Source of the DNA: Pogostemon cablin
Taxonomy: Eukaryota; Streptophyta; Magnoliopsida; Lamiales; Lamiaceae
Direction of reading: 5' to 3'
DNA: 64,000 nt
NCBI GenBank assembly: GCA_023678885.1
Contig: CM042996.1
Location: 10,040,602-10,104,601, forward strand
Shown: one piece after another, positions 45,391-56,024 of the stretch
Position numbering within the stretch: position 1 is the stretch's first letter
Layout: every line of letters starts with the position of its first letter
The notes under the pieces: model-generated
The model's database searches: none
What the model saw: only the letters and a program-made list of their open reading frames with translations
What the model was told of the DNA's origin: nothing
Translations under genes and position numbers: made by a program

Positions 45391-46050
45391 AGAGGGATAT
45401 GGTTTTATAATGATAAAGTACATAGATTCAAAGATAATGAAAACGGAGAGCAAAATAAGCAGTTTCTGGTACCAAATTGAAGGCTAACTAATTAAATTCA
45501 TTGAAATGTAGTTGTGTGTGTTTGGAATTGTTAGTAAGTCAATTCAAAATGGAAGTTATTACTTTTGTGTACAATTGCTAGCAATATAATCAAAGGGGAA
45601 AAAGAAATTTCATCTTATCTATGAAAGCATACTTGTCTGTTGTTTACGTGAAAAAGCCATCGTTCCCAGGTAGCCAAGTAGAAATGAAAGTGAATTCATG
45701 AAGTATGGTAGGCCAAACGGAGAGGAATATGGTTTTATAATGATAAAATACATAGATCCAAAGATAATGAAAACTGAGAGCAAAATAAGCAGTTTCTGAT
45801 ACCAAATTGAAGGCCAACTAATTAAATTCACTCAAACGTAGTTATGTGTGTTTGGAATTGTTAGTGACTAAATTCAAAAAGGAAGTTCTTACTTTTATGT
45901 ACAATTGCTAGCAATATAGTCAAAGGGAGGAAAAGAAATTTCATCTTATCTAAGAAAGCATACTTGTCTATTGTTTGCATGTAGAAGCCATCGTTCCAAG
46001 TAGCCAAGTAGAAATGAAAGTGAATTTATGCAGTATGGTAAACCAAACAG
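45391..46050. repeat. 330-bp tandem duplication
   Basis: Two consecutive units (45391-45720 and 45721-46050) of the same length begin AGAGGGATATGGTTTTATAA and AGAGGAATATGGTTTTATAA and end with CCAAACGG or CCAAACAG. They differ at roughly two dozen visible positions. There are no flanking short repeats, so it looks like an unequal-crossover duplication, not a transposon. Confidence 0.9.
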
Positions 46051-46147
46051 AGCATGGCCAGTAGCTTTCCTGTATCAATTGAGTTCTCGACCCCAACAAT
46101 CCAAGGCCATTCCTAGTTATTTGAATTATTGACCTTTCCGAGTTATC

Positions 46148-46308
46148 TCGAATGAATTGCAGGTGGAGTGGGAAAGCAACTAAGAAGCAAGTTTGTCAAG
46201 CCTTCTGCCATGGGACTTATGTGGGAACTGCAAGGATCAAACCTGTTCACCCTGTCCTATCTTCAAGATTCGGCACCCCCAGTGAACATGTGTTGCATAA
46301 GGGAGAAT
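46148..46308 (+). pseudogene. Exon-like open stretch of unknown protein
   Basis: After an ATTGCAGGTGG acceptor-like site there is an open plus-strand frame of about 48 codons without an ATG, reading SGKATKKQVCQAFCHG and then KPVHPVLSSRFGTP, ending at TGA. The residue mix is protein-like and the local base composition differs from the AT-rich surroundings. I do not recognise the family. It may be the last exon of a captured or decayed host gene. Confidence 0.3.
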
Positions 46309-47298
46309 GAATTTGATCATTAAGTGGAGTTCAGCAGAAAAAGTACAAGTACACAGTGTATCAATTAATTAGTGTACAATTATATTCATCATCCGGTAAT
46401 CTAGGTCGAGGTAAAATAAGTCTGAGGCTATTAAGTGTAGCTTTTGAGCCTAGTACCAACAAGCTGTCTAATTTTCAATTCATGACAATTCATAAATTAT
46501 TACTTTTCGCTTTTCAGAGAAGGAAAGCAATTTTGTTAAGTAATCTTCACAGATGATAATGAGTGAAAAAGTCATACTCAGAAATTCACATGTAGGCATT
46601 TTAGCAAGCATCATGTAGGTGTGATTTAAAACACATAAAAAAACCTTCACAAATAACATACAATTAATGAATACCATTTCCTGTAAGTGAACTACCAATT
46701 TATTTGACATAATCTCATTGAGCTAATGGACTAAGAAACTTACATTAAAAAGGGGTGACATGCAGTGAAATTTCTAAATTGAACACAACAATCAATTTTC
46801 AGGTAAGCATTCTTGGATTAATAAGAAGTGCGATTTCCTACCCAGAGATCATCTTTTGAGAAGGGAAAGATGTGTGGTGGGCGATGGAGAAGGTCAAAAC
46901 TCGGAACAATATTCGTAAGAACTGAAGCAGTCGTGAAGCAGAAATAGTAGAAATCGCTGGTAAAAGAGGATAAAGGTAAAGAAGACAACCATAGTAGAGG
47001 ATGACAGACGCGAGCGACGTTAGAAAAGAGTAAAATTAAGGTAGAAGCAAAGAAAAGAGGGAAAAAAGACAGTACAAAACCCAGATGAAGTGAATAGTGA
47101 ATAGTAGATTGGAACGAAAGGATAGAAGAGAAAGAGAGAGGGAAATAAATCATTAACTGGTAAATAAGATTCATCCGAGAGGAAGCCACGTACACAGAAA
47201 GACGTAAAGGGACTCTCTCATTCTTACGCGTGGAAAAATGGTCACCTGCTACCGATGGGAAACTGGCCAATTTACCGATCATTCATCTTTTGTATATG

Positions 47299-47299
<1 letters not shown>
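46309..47299. other. Stretch with one long minus-strand open frame
   Basis: The minus-strand frame 46818-47282 has 154 codons, but its product is rich in Ser/Leu/Phe and comes from the complement of a purine-rich GAAAGAGAG-type sequence. I think it is fortuitous, perhaps a 5' UTR-like segment. The GC content rises at 46840-47280. Nothing else is recognised. Confidence 0.3.

Positions 47300-47360
<61 letters not shown>
47300..47360. repeat. (AT)n microsatellite
   Basis: About 30 AT units adjoining the left end of a Stowaway-like MITE. Confidence 0.95.
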
Positions 47361-47362
<2 letters not shown>

Positions 47363-47590
47363 ATCCCGTTTCAATGTTGACGTTTTCTTTTTGAACGTTG
47401 ATGAAGGAGTATAATATTTTAACAGATAGTGGGTGGAAAGATATAATATTTAATGTAAAGTGGGTAGGTATATTAGTGTTGGATGATATATTAATTATTT
47501 TAGGTGGCTCCCATATTCCAAAAAGGAAAACGTAAACATTGAAATGAGACGGGCAAAATAGAAATGTAAACATTGAAACGGGATGAAGTA
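47359..47590. mobile_element. Stowaway-like MITE
   Basis: The ends are CCATCCCGTTTCAATGTTGA and, inverted from the right, TTCATCCCGTTTCAATGTTT. TA-containing flanks lie on both sides. The length is about 230 bp, with no coding capacity. An extra internal copy of GTAAACATTGAAATGAGACG lies next to the right end. Confidence 0.75.
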
Positions 47591-47720
47591 TATATTATAT
47601 TTTTTTATTTCTTTGCATAATTATAATTACATATATTAAACTAGGAAAAATTTTATTAAAGTCAAAAGAAAAAGATAGAAGGGTACATAATTGAAAGATG
47701 TTTGAAAAAGTCAAACAAAT

Positions 47721-47756
<36 letters not shown>

Positions 47757-47791
47757 TATATAAAAATGTGGTTATTATTACGGGTATTACA
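47591..47791 (-). repeat. 5' LTR of the gypsy element, distal end
   Basis: On the minus strand it starts TGTAATACCCGTAATAATAA, the counterpart of the 3' LTR stub at 34541-34616. It includes an (AC)n run at about 47719-47747. I infer that it is the outer end of the LTR that begins at 41592. The inference rests on matching the LTR start and on the GGGTATTACA/TGTGACGTCCC end pairing. Confidence 0.5.
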
Positions 47792-48204
47792 GAATTATTG
47801 GATGACTTTGTTTTTTTTCTCTATCTATTATGTATTTTGTTATACTTTATGCCTATGGGAATTATTGTTGAGACTTGATAGGTTGCTTGGATTTGAATTA
47901 TTATATTAGGAATTCTTATGAATGACATTTCAATAATGGGGTTTGCGAATTTAGTAAGTTGTGAATGCTGTAATGTTGCAATATTTAGGTATGGATGTGA
48001 GAAATAATGTGAAAATTGATGTTTAATATTAAATAATATTTTGGTTTGGTTAACCGGTGAAACCGACAAAAATCTTTCGGTTTGGTTTAATTTGGTTTTC
48101 TCTTAATTTAGTTTGGTTTTGATTTTCCAAAAAAAAATTGAAAATTATTCAGTTTTTTGGATTTCAGTGGGTTCGGTTAACTGAACCCATTGATGCACAC
48201 CCCT
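47792..48204. other. AT-rich stretch with a hAT-like right end
   Basis: The last part reads GGTTCGGTTAACTGAACCCA and TGCACACCCCTAG. With GGTTTGGTTAACCGGTG near 48048, it resembles the right terminus of the plant hAT-type MITEs that begin CTAGGGGTGTGCA. No left end or duplication is found. Confidence 0.3.
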
Positions 48205-48587
48205 AGTGCTGCTTAGCCATCTTGGCTTCAACCTTGTCTATCCTTTGATCATTTTGCTAGATATATAATATGATTGCCTCCTCCAATGAAGTTCTTCCTT
48301 CATTATTTGGTGGTTTAACCTCCAAATCAAATTCTGGTGGGTACCTTACTATAATTTTTTATTTTGAATATGAGAAATTTTCAAGACTTCTTTAGTAGTT
48401 GAAATTTGAATTCCCTAATTCCAGTCATCCTGATAGTTCCCTTTTTTTGTTTCTACCCCCTTTGTACTTATTAGGCTGAAAATTTTGCTTATTCATATAT
48501 TCCCCTTGAAAATTTTGTCTCTTAACTTAGGCAACATCATCTACATTCTCTCAATTTCCATTTTCTTCTTGCTTCATATCCCTTTCT
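48205..48587 (-). pseudogene. Ty3/gypsy gag fragment, probable
   Basis: A minus-strand stretch reads VRYPPEFDLEVKPPNNEGRT then SLEEAIILYI and, after a stop, RIDKVEAKMAKQH. The Ser-Leu-Glu-Glu helix followed by a coiled QNDQRIDKVEAKM is typical of the tail of plant gypsy (Athila/Tat-type) Gag. Copia A-2 is inserted at its right side. Confidence 0.4.
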
Positions 48588-49971
48588 TGTTGGCGTTTGG
48601 ATCTTCAAGTTAGCGTGAATCGTTAGGGTTCCATGCAATTCTACAGTAGCGGAAGCATAAGTGTAGAATCGAATTACCTTTCACCAGGGTTGAGTAGAGG
48701 TTGAATTCTAGTCGGCAGACTGCGCAGCGTCACGGTTTTCGCTATAACTCCCTCATTTGATCTCCGATTGGAGTGATCTATACACCAAAATGATCTTCTC
48801 TTCCGTGAATTTCTCTTCCGTGAATTTCCATCAATATATCACACGTCTAGTTTGGACTTCTACACAATTTTATAAAAATCGATGAAGTCTACGGCCAGAA
48901 ATAGCAAAAGATCTTCCGGTCTTCTGTTGTATTCCTAAGCCACGTCTTGACATTAGTGTGGGCAACGATCTACAAGACGAATGTAGTCTACAACCCTAAT
49001 CTATTTTTCACGTGTGTTATGCGAGTGATTCAGATTCCGGATTGATGAGATTGGCTATTATATAGGCTACAACAGGGGCCAGGAGTAGAAATTAAGGTTT
49101 GGGCCTCCATTGGGTTTAAGCATCCAATTTTAGCCCAAAACTTATACTTAAGTCCAATAATAATAAATCAGTCAACTAAAGAAGTATTATTGCACTGTCA
49201 CCTTAATCCCAAATTACGTTATGGGCTCCTTCTTATTATGAGCCCATTAGTCTCTCTGTGTTTAAGATTCAATGTCCATTAATTAATTAAGTTACTGACA
49301 ACTCCATTAATTAATATATTTACCAAGAGTAGTATCACTCAACCTTATTATCATGCCGGAATAAATCCACCTGCAGGATTTGCATGATAATCATTATGAG
49401 CTTCTCAAGGGGACAACATCAACCAATTCCTTTAGGACACAGATTCCTTCTACAATCAACAACACACCATAGCGACAGTACCATTTCCCAACTCACCGAG
49501 CATATTGATTTAACTATTAAATCTCACCCATCGATGAATTAAAGAAATAAATATTGGCTTACGTGTCGTGGTTATTGTATAGGAATGAAGAGTACGAACT
49601 TCCATAATAACAGAGATCAAGTTATATTATATAGTCAGTATAAACCGAACGATCTCAACACCGGTCCTATTCAATACACACAAAGCACACTAGTGCAATT
49701 TTATAGTCAAGACCGACTAATGCCAAATCACACTACAATCATACCGATAGATAGTCCCCTTCTATCTCGGTTGTGAATATCTGTTTATACTTTATAAGGA
49801 GCTAATAATGTTATCTTCCGTGTGACGCCGCACACCACATTATCTACAGTATAAAGTAAATGAACTTTTGCAACAACATTATTGCAAATGTTTGATTACA
49901 TGATTCTCATTTCAAATATTGTCAAAACATTGTTCATACAAAAAGCTTGACTTTTAGTATACAATCCAACA
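48588..49971 (-). repeat. 3' LTR of copia A-2
   Basis: 1384 bp, TGTTGGCGTTTGGATCTTCA to ACAATCCAACA, closely similar to 1717-3088 and 7488-8853. It has a small direct repeat at about 48800 (TCTTCCGTGAATTTC twice). Confidence 0.85.
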
Positions 49972-50820
49972 ATCTCCCACTTATACTAAAAGACTATGCT
50001 GGCATATCTGCTGCCATACGTCTGATTACCACTCCCACTACTTGACCATTAAATGCTTTCACCTTAAGGTCCTTGTAAAAGGATTACTAGGTTATCATCC
50101 GATGCAATCTAGGCGACAACAACTTTCCCCTCATTATACGATTTCTCGTATCAGGTAGTACTAGCTATCAATGTGTTTAATTTACTTATGGACTCGTGAT
50201 TCCTACAAGTTTGCTACTGCACCATTATTATCACAATAAATTGTGATAACCTTGGACAAAGTCAAAATCACATCTAAGTCCATTACGAAATTTCTAGAAC
50301 CATACATATACTTTGGCTGCTACAAGGCTCCAATATTATCCTCTTTCCATGGTGGAGTCCGAAATATATTTTTATATGACACTCCTCCATACTATGGATC
50401 TTCTTCCATCAAACACATAACCTTGAGGTGAATTTACGGCCGTCCTTATGATTTGAAAAACCTAAATCTAAGTAACCGTCAAGAAGTAATGAATATGCCG
50501 GTAAGCTTACATATAATTTCCAGTCCTTCTCAGACACTTCAAATATGTCTTACCACAATTCAATATTCTTGTTCCGGATTAAGCTTCCTTATTGCCGGAG
50601 CATGAGGAACTGCCTTTATCTATTTTATATCCTATTGTGTCTTAATATACAAATCCTCCGATAAAATCACATGCTAAAATGAGTAAGGATTGTATCACTT
50701 CATGAAGCTTAAGATAAGCACAACATCCTTTCTTGTGATCATTGTAACCATGATCGCAAGAATATATTTTTCTTCTCTTAAGTTCTTCATTTCATACCGC
50801 TTTATTAACCATACCTATAC
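49972..50820 (-). pseudogene. RNase H and RT tail remnants (A-2)
   Basis: This parallels 3089-3965 of copia A-1: polypurine tract, RNase H region near 50090-50440 and RT tail near 50580-50800. The frames are more broken than in A-1. The right edge is the insertion point of the composite; the last five bases, TATAC (50816-50820), are its left target duplicate. Confidence 0.65.
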
Positions 50821-51660
50821 TGTTGGTTGGGTGTCAACTAAAGTCCCACATCGATTAGAAGTGTGGATGGCAATGGGTTTAAATGAGGGATTGACTCTTC
50901 ATAGCATGAGGCCTTTTGCCCAGAGTGGTAAAATCGTGCGGGCCAGTGGGCAGCCCAAAGCGGACAATATCATGCTAGTAGATTGAGTGGGCCCAGCTCC
51001 CTGGGCGGATAAACCCAACAAGTGGTATCAGAGGCAGGCCCCAAACTTAACCAGCCCGGCCTGGGGTTGGTGGGATGTTCGGACCTTAAACTGGATGGTC
51101 TAGCTGCGGGACTTTGTTTGAGGAAAAAATGTTGGTTGGGTGTCAACCATAGTTCTACATCAGTTAGAAGTGGGGGCAATGGGTTTATAAATGAGGGATG
51201 GACTCTCCCTAGCATGAGGCCTTTTCGGTGTGATGCCCAGAGTGGTAAAACCGTACGGGCCAGTGAGCGGCCCAAAGCGGATAATATCATGCTAGTGGAT
51301 TGAGTGGGCCCGACTCCCTGGGCGGATAAACCCAACAAGTGGTATCAGACCCAGGCCTCAGACTTAACCAGCCCTGCCCGGGGTTGGTGCCACATCGGTT
51401 AGAAGTGGGGATGGCAATGGATTTATAAATGAGGGATGGAATCTCCTTAGCATGAGGCCTTTTGGGCGTGATGCCCAGAGTGGTAAAATCATGCCGACCA
51501 GTGGGCAGCCCAAAGCGGACAATATCATACTAGTGGATTGAGTGGGCCCGGCTCCCTTGGCGGATAAACCCAATAAGTGGTATCAGAGCCAGGCCCCAAA
51601 CTTAACCGGCCCGGCCCGGGGTTGTTTGAGCGGGAAATGTTGGTTGGGTGTCAAACCAAG
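50821..51660 (+). repeat. Left TRIM array (LTRs L1-L4)
   Basis: L1 50821-51020 (200 bp), L2 51130-51337, L3 about 51390-51575 (5' truncated) and L4 51638-51660 (first 23 bp only). Each complete LTR starts TGTTGGTTGGGTGTCAAC and ends GCGGATAAACCCAACA. After each comes an internal unit of 50-110 bp that starts with a primer site (AGTGGTATCAGAGSC) and ends in a purine run (GAGGGGGAAA) before the next LTR. This LTR-PBS-PPT-LTR layout without coding is the definition of a TRIM. Confidence 0.8.
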
Positions 51661-51780
51661 CACAAAATGGATGGAAGACATTTTAACAACTGGAGAGAAA
51701 ATTTCTTCAAAATCAACTCCCTCTTTCTGACTGAAACCTTTAACAACTAATCTAGCTTTGAATCGAGGCTTTGAGGTGTG
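51661..51780 (-). pseudogene. Inverted RT segment of copia B
   Basis: The minus strand encodes SKPRFKARLVVKGFSQKEGV, then DFEEIFSPVVKMSSI. This is the RT segment that directly follows the point where the plus-strand copia B stops at 56024. It has the opposite orientation to the rest of copia B and joins TRIM LTR sequence at 51660 and plus-strand RT sequence at about 51780. Confidence 0.8.
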
Positions 51781-52566
51781 CTTGAGAAATTCAATATGAG
51801 CAAAGCTAAAGTGGTTAGTTCTCCTATTGCCACTCATTTTAAGCTTGGTGCTCATCATAGTCCTTCAACCGATGAAGAGAAGGAAGCGATGAGAAGAGTC
51901 CCATATGCTTCAGCTGTGGGAAGCTAGATGTATGCAATGGTGTGTACGAGGCTAGACATAGCTAATGCAGTTAGTTTTTTTAGTCGTTATTTATCTAATC
52001 TGGGAAAGGAGCATTGGAATGCTGTGAATTGGATAATGAGATATCTACGAGGTACGTCTAGTTTGAGACTCACCTTTGGAGGTGGGAAGCTCGAGTTAGT
52101 TGGCTACACAAACTCAGATATGGGATCTGATGTGGACACCAGAAAGTCAATTTCTACCTATCTAGTGACATTCGCAGGTGGCGCTGTGTCATGACAATCA
52201 AGATTGCAAAAGTGTGTTGCACTCTCCACAACAGAATCAGATTACATCGCTGTAACGGAAGAATGCAAAGAGATGTTATGGTTCAAAAGGTTTATGGAGG
52301 AGATTGGATTGAAGCAACAAAGGTATGTAGTATTTTGTGATAGTCAGAGTGCTATCCATCTCAGCAAGAATGCTGCATTTCATTCAAGATCGAAGCATAT
52401 TCACGTGAGATATCATTGGATGAGGGATGTCATCAATGATAAGTTACTTGAGATTGAAAAGATTCATATGGATGATAATGGTGCTGACATGATGACGAAG
52501 GCATTGCCTAGAGAGAAGCTCGAGGTATGTCGTTTGATAGCCGGAATGCCTAGTCTCTCAACATAA
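51780..52566 (+). pseudogene. copia B RT C-terminus and RNase H
   Basis: Plus-strand frames: MSKAKVVSSPIATHFKLGAH, then VPYASAVGS and, after one stop at 51927, MYAMVCTRLDIANAVSFFSR; LGKEHWNAVNWIMRYLRGTS; after a second stop at 52192 (TGA for the Trp of SWQS), CVALSTTESDYIAVTEECKE with the RNase H Glu, VVFCDSQSAIHLSKNAAFHS with the Asp, and MMTKALPREKLE. Only two stops interrupt about 260 residues, so this copy is relatively young. The central RT with the YVDD motif is missing. Confidence 0.88.
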
Positions 52567-52568
52567 TC

Positions 52569-52583
52569 GGAAAGGGGGAGATT
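52569..52583 (+). other. Polypurine tract of copia B
   Basis: GGAAAGGGGGAGATT lies directly before the LTR start TGTTGGGTTGG. Confidence 0.85.
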
Positions 52584-53416
52584 TGTTGGGTTGGTTTCCA
52601 AATATGTGAAGAGCCCAATAGCCAACAATGTTAGGTTAGCCCAAGTAGGCCCGATACTTGGTGTTATCTTGTCCCGTAAGTCATTGAGGGAAGAGAGAAG
52701 AAAAAAGAGGGCAAAAACAAAATTCACGTTTTTGAGAGAAAATCCAACGCAGTGATATTGCAGAGGCAATAACCGGTGTTTCAACCGTCGGATCGAGCTG
52801 AATTTTGGTCAGAACGTTCGGAACTTGAGGAAGTATATTCTGAACGGTTAAGATCGTGTTACCAGCTTTGTATTGACGGGAATAGGCCGAAAACAGAAGC
52901 AGGTTTTTGGGCGATTCAGTTCTGCGCAGTCTAGGGGAAAGAGTCGTTTCTCACAAACTAACCGTTGGATGGAGCTGTAATTTGGCTAGAACGTTTAGGA
53001 TGCACAGGGGTTCATTCTGGATGGTTGAGATCGGATTATGAGTTTCCTACAGTTGTGAACTCTGAACGGCAGTTGGTGTAATTTGGTGAGGTCTTTCTAA
53101 TCTCGTTGTTTGTTATAAAGTATTGAGTATCTTGATACGTTTGTGATAGAGTGTCTGTGGTGGCAGATTATAAATCTTGGATTTTTGTCTCATAGTGAAG
53201 TTTTTGGTGGGCTTCGGTCCCGTGGTTTTTACCTTCTCACATTGAGGAGGTTTTCCACGTTAAATTGCTTGTGTTGTGCGTTGTTGATTACTTGTTTAAT
53301 CGTGCATTATATTATTAGGATTGTTTTGCTAGATTCACACAAGAGAGGGATAATTGATCATTCCGCTGCGTAGACGAATAGTTTATTATTTGAATATTCG
53401 TGTGTTTATCCCAATA
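52584..53416 (+). repeat. Single LTR of copia B
   Basis: 833 bp from TGTTGGGTTGGTTTCC to TTATCCCAATA. A polypurine tract precedes it and a primer site follows it, so one LTR serves as 3' LTR of the RNase H side and 5' LTR of the gag side. This is the arrangement of a one-LTR circle or of two tandem copies that share an LTR. Confidence 0.82.
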
Positions 53417-53419
53417 AAG

Positions 53420-53432
53420 TGGTATCAAAGCG
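53420..53432 (+). other. Primer binding site of copia B
   Basis: TGGTATCAAAGCG follows the LTR end after three bases and is complementary to the 3' end of initiator-Met tRNA. Confidence 0.85.
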
Positions 53433-53460
53433 GGTTGCTGCTCTGTGCGTTGTGGTGAAT

Positions 53461-54200
53461 ATGGAAACCAATACTAATAGAATGGTGAATTTTAATGGTT
53501 CTAATTATCATGTGTGGAAAGGCAAGATGGAGGATCTTCTCTATGTGAAAGATTATTATTTGCCTGTATTTGAAACTAAAAAGCCTGATGATAAAACAGA
53601 TGATCAATGAAATATATTGCATCGTCAAGTATGTGGTTACATTAGGCAGTGGGTGGATAATAATGTATTGAACCATGTTAGTGGAGAAACACATGCACGA
53701 ATATTGTGGAAAAGTTGGAGGAACTGTATGCTAGAAAAACTGGGAACAACAAGTTATTTCTAATCAAGCAGTAAATGAATCTGAAATTCAAAGATAGCAC
53801 TCCTATGACTGATCACTTGAATTCATTTCAAGGCATTATTAGTCAATTGTCGGAAATGAATATCAAGTTTGAGGATGAAGTACAGGGCTTATGGCTTCTT
53901 GGTACATTGCCGGATTCATGGGAGATATTCAGGACATCTTTGTCTAATTCAGCCCCCCAATGGTACCATTACAATGAATTTGGTTAAGGGCAGCATTTTG
54001 AATGAGGAAATGAGGAGAAAATCGCAGGGCCCTTACAGCAATCAGAGATTTTGGTTACAGAGAAGAGGGGGAGAAGTAATAGTAGAGGTCCAACAGGCAA
54101 GCAAAAAGGCAGGAGAAGTAAATCCAACAGACACAACAAGGTTGAGTGTTGGAATTGTAAAACTCCAGGACACATAGCAAGGTTTTGCAGAAAACCCAAG
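53461..54200 (+). pseudogene. copia B Gag
   Basis: The start METNTNRMVNFNGSNYHVWK is the usual Gag N-terminus. A stop follows at 53608. The UBN2 part continues to NSFQGIISQLSEMNIKFEDE and LLGTLPDSWE (about 53775-53930). After another frame change, CWNCKTPGHIARFC (about 54147-54189) is an intact CCHC zinc knuckle for RNA binding. Three or more lesions break it. Confidence 0.88.
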
Positions 54201-54329
54201 CAAGATGACAAGAAAGAAAATGGAAAAGAAAATGGAAAAGAAAGGAAGAATGAAGAAATGAAAGATAATGATCGAGTGTCTACTGCAACAAGTGATTTTC
54301 TTATCTTTCGTGATTATAAAGTTGTCAAT

Positions 54330-55706
54330 CTTGCATGTCGTGAGAGTAGTTGGATGGTTGATAGTGGTGCATCCATACATGCAACATCTCGTAGAGAGAT
54401 GTTTACATCCTACATTTCAGGTGACTATGGAAATGTTAGGATGAGAGATGATGGCTTAGCTAAATCTATTGGCGTTGGAGATGTATGTTTGCAGACTAGT
54501 AATGGTTCTACACTAGTTTTGAGAAATGTGAAGCATGTGTCTGATCTTCGGTTGAACTTGATATCTGTTGGGAGACTTGATGATGAAGGTTTATGCAGTA
54601 TGTTCTTCGATGGTCAGTGTGTTCTTTAGTTGATGCTAGAGGTCAAAAACATTCCTCATTGTACTTGATACAAGCAAAGCTACTTGATGGCTCTATTAAT
54701 GCAGTTAAGAATGAGGGGATAGTTGAGTTGTGGCACAGCAGACTCAGTCATATCAGTGAAAAAGGATTGAAGATTTTAGAGAATAGAAATCTCATTCCAG
54801 ACTTGAAGAATGCATCTTTAAAAAAGTGATCTCACTGTTTGGCGGGAAAGAAAACTCGAGTTGCTTTCAAGACCTCAACTCCTACCAGAGCATCAGGTAT
54901 ACTTGATTTAATTTATTCTGATGTTTGTGGTCCTATGAAAACAAAAACTCTTGGTGGTGCTTTATATTTTGTTACTTTTATAGATGATCACTCAAGAAAG
55001 ACCTGGATCTACACGTTGAAGACAAAAGATCAGGTTCTCGATGCATTCAAGCAGTTTCATGCCTTAGTTGAGAGACAGACTGGGAAGAAGTTGAAATGCA
55101 TCAGATTGGATAATGTAGGGGAATACATTGGTCCTTTTGATGAGTATTGTAGGGAGCAAGGTATCCGACATCAAAAGACTCCTCCAAAAACTTCTCAGTT
55201 GAATGGGCTTGCAGAAAGGATGAACAGAACATTGGTTGAGAGAGTAAGATGTCTGCTATCAGAAGCAAGATTGTCATCGTCATTCTGGGGTGAGGCTCCT
55301 GATTACTGTTGTACATTTTTTAAATCTTACTCCATGTGTTTCTTTAGACTTTGATGTTCCAGATAGAGTTTGGTTGGAAAAGGATGTTTCTTATAATCAT
55401 TTGCGGGTCTTTGGATGTAAGGCATTTGTGCATATTCCCAAAGATGAAAGGTCTAAGTTGGATGTGAAGACTCGACAGTGTGTGTTTCTTGGTTATGGCC
55501 AAGATGAGTTTGGTTACAGTCTTTATGATCCCGTGGAGAAGAAGCTTGTCAGAAGTCGGGATGTTGTGTTTGTTGAGGATCAAACCATAAGAGATATTGA
55601 GAAGACGGATAGCTCAGTTTCTACACCTGGTGATGACTTGATTGACTTGAAAATTGTTCCTCACGATCAAGGTCAAGTAGAAGCTGAAGAGGAGAATCAG
55701 GATTAG
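54330..55706 (+). pseudogene. copia B protease and integrase
   Basis: SWMVDSGASIHATSRREMFT near 54350 carries the aspartic protease site. VKHVSDLRLNLISVGRL and LWHSRLSHISEKGL give the GAG-pre-integrase with the zinc His pair. A TGA at 54827 replaces the first Cys codon of the zinc pair. LIYSDVCGPM, FIDDHSRKTW and QLNGLAERMNRTL show the DDE core. A frameshift at about 55320 leads to the C-terminal part (FGCKAFVHIPKDERSKLD). It is near-complete but inactive. Confidence 0.88.
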
Positions 55707-55739
55707 CCTGATTTCGATAATGATGAGCATGTCTATCAT

Positions 55740-56024
55740 CCTTTACATGATGAAGAGGATATCGATCAGCCGCAACTACCTAGAAGAAGCAGTAGAGCTT
55801 CTGCACATTCTAGGATGTATCTTCCTGATCAGTATGTGCTTTTGACCGACGAGGGAGAGCCTGAATGCTATGGAGAAGCAATTCGTGGAGAACACATGAA
55901 TGAATGGTTGGAAGGAATGCAAGATGAGATGAAGTCCTTGCATGAAAATGACACATTTGATCTGGTGAAACTACCAAAGGGGAAGCATGTTTTGAAGAAC
56001 AAGTGGGTGTACCAGATAAAACCC
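55740..56024 (+). pseudogene. copia B RT N-terminus
   Basis: The frame from 55815 reads MYLPDQYVLLTDEGEPECYG, then MNEWLEGMQDEMKSLHENDT and KGKHVLKNKWVYQIK, the first 70 residues of the RT_2 domain. It then passes into TRIM sequence at GATAAA. The residues that should follow are found inverted at 51661-51780. Confidence 0.88.

Noticed and set aside
46818..47282. 154-codon minus-strand frame
   Set aside because: Low-complexity Ser/Leu/Phe product from a purine-rich strand, no motif, no plausible promoter or splice context.
47283..47573. Minus-strand frame with an Ile-Tyr repeat
   Set aside because: It is the translation of the (AT)n microsatellite plus the Stowaway-like MITE.
50970..51573. 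Frames of 69-122 codons on both strands across the TRIM units
   Set aside because: They repeat with each TRIM LTR copy and are shared by its two strands; TRIMs do not encode proteins.
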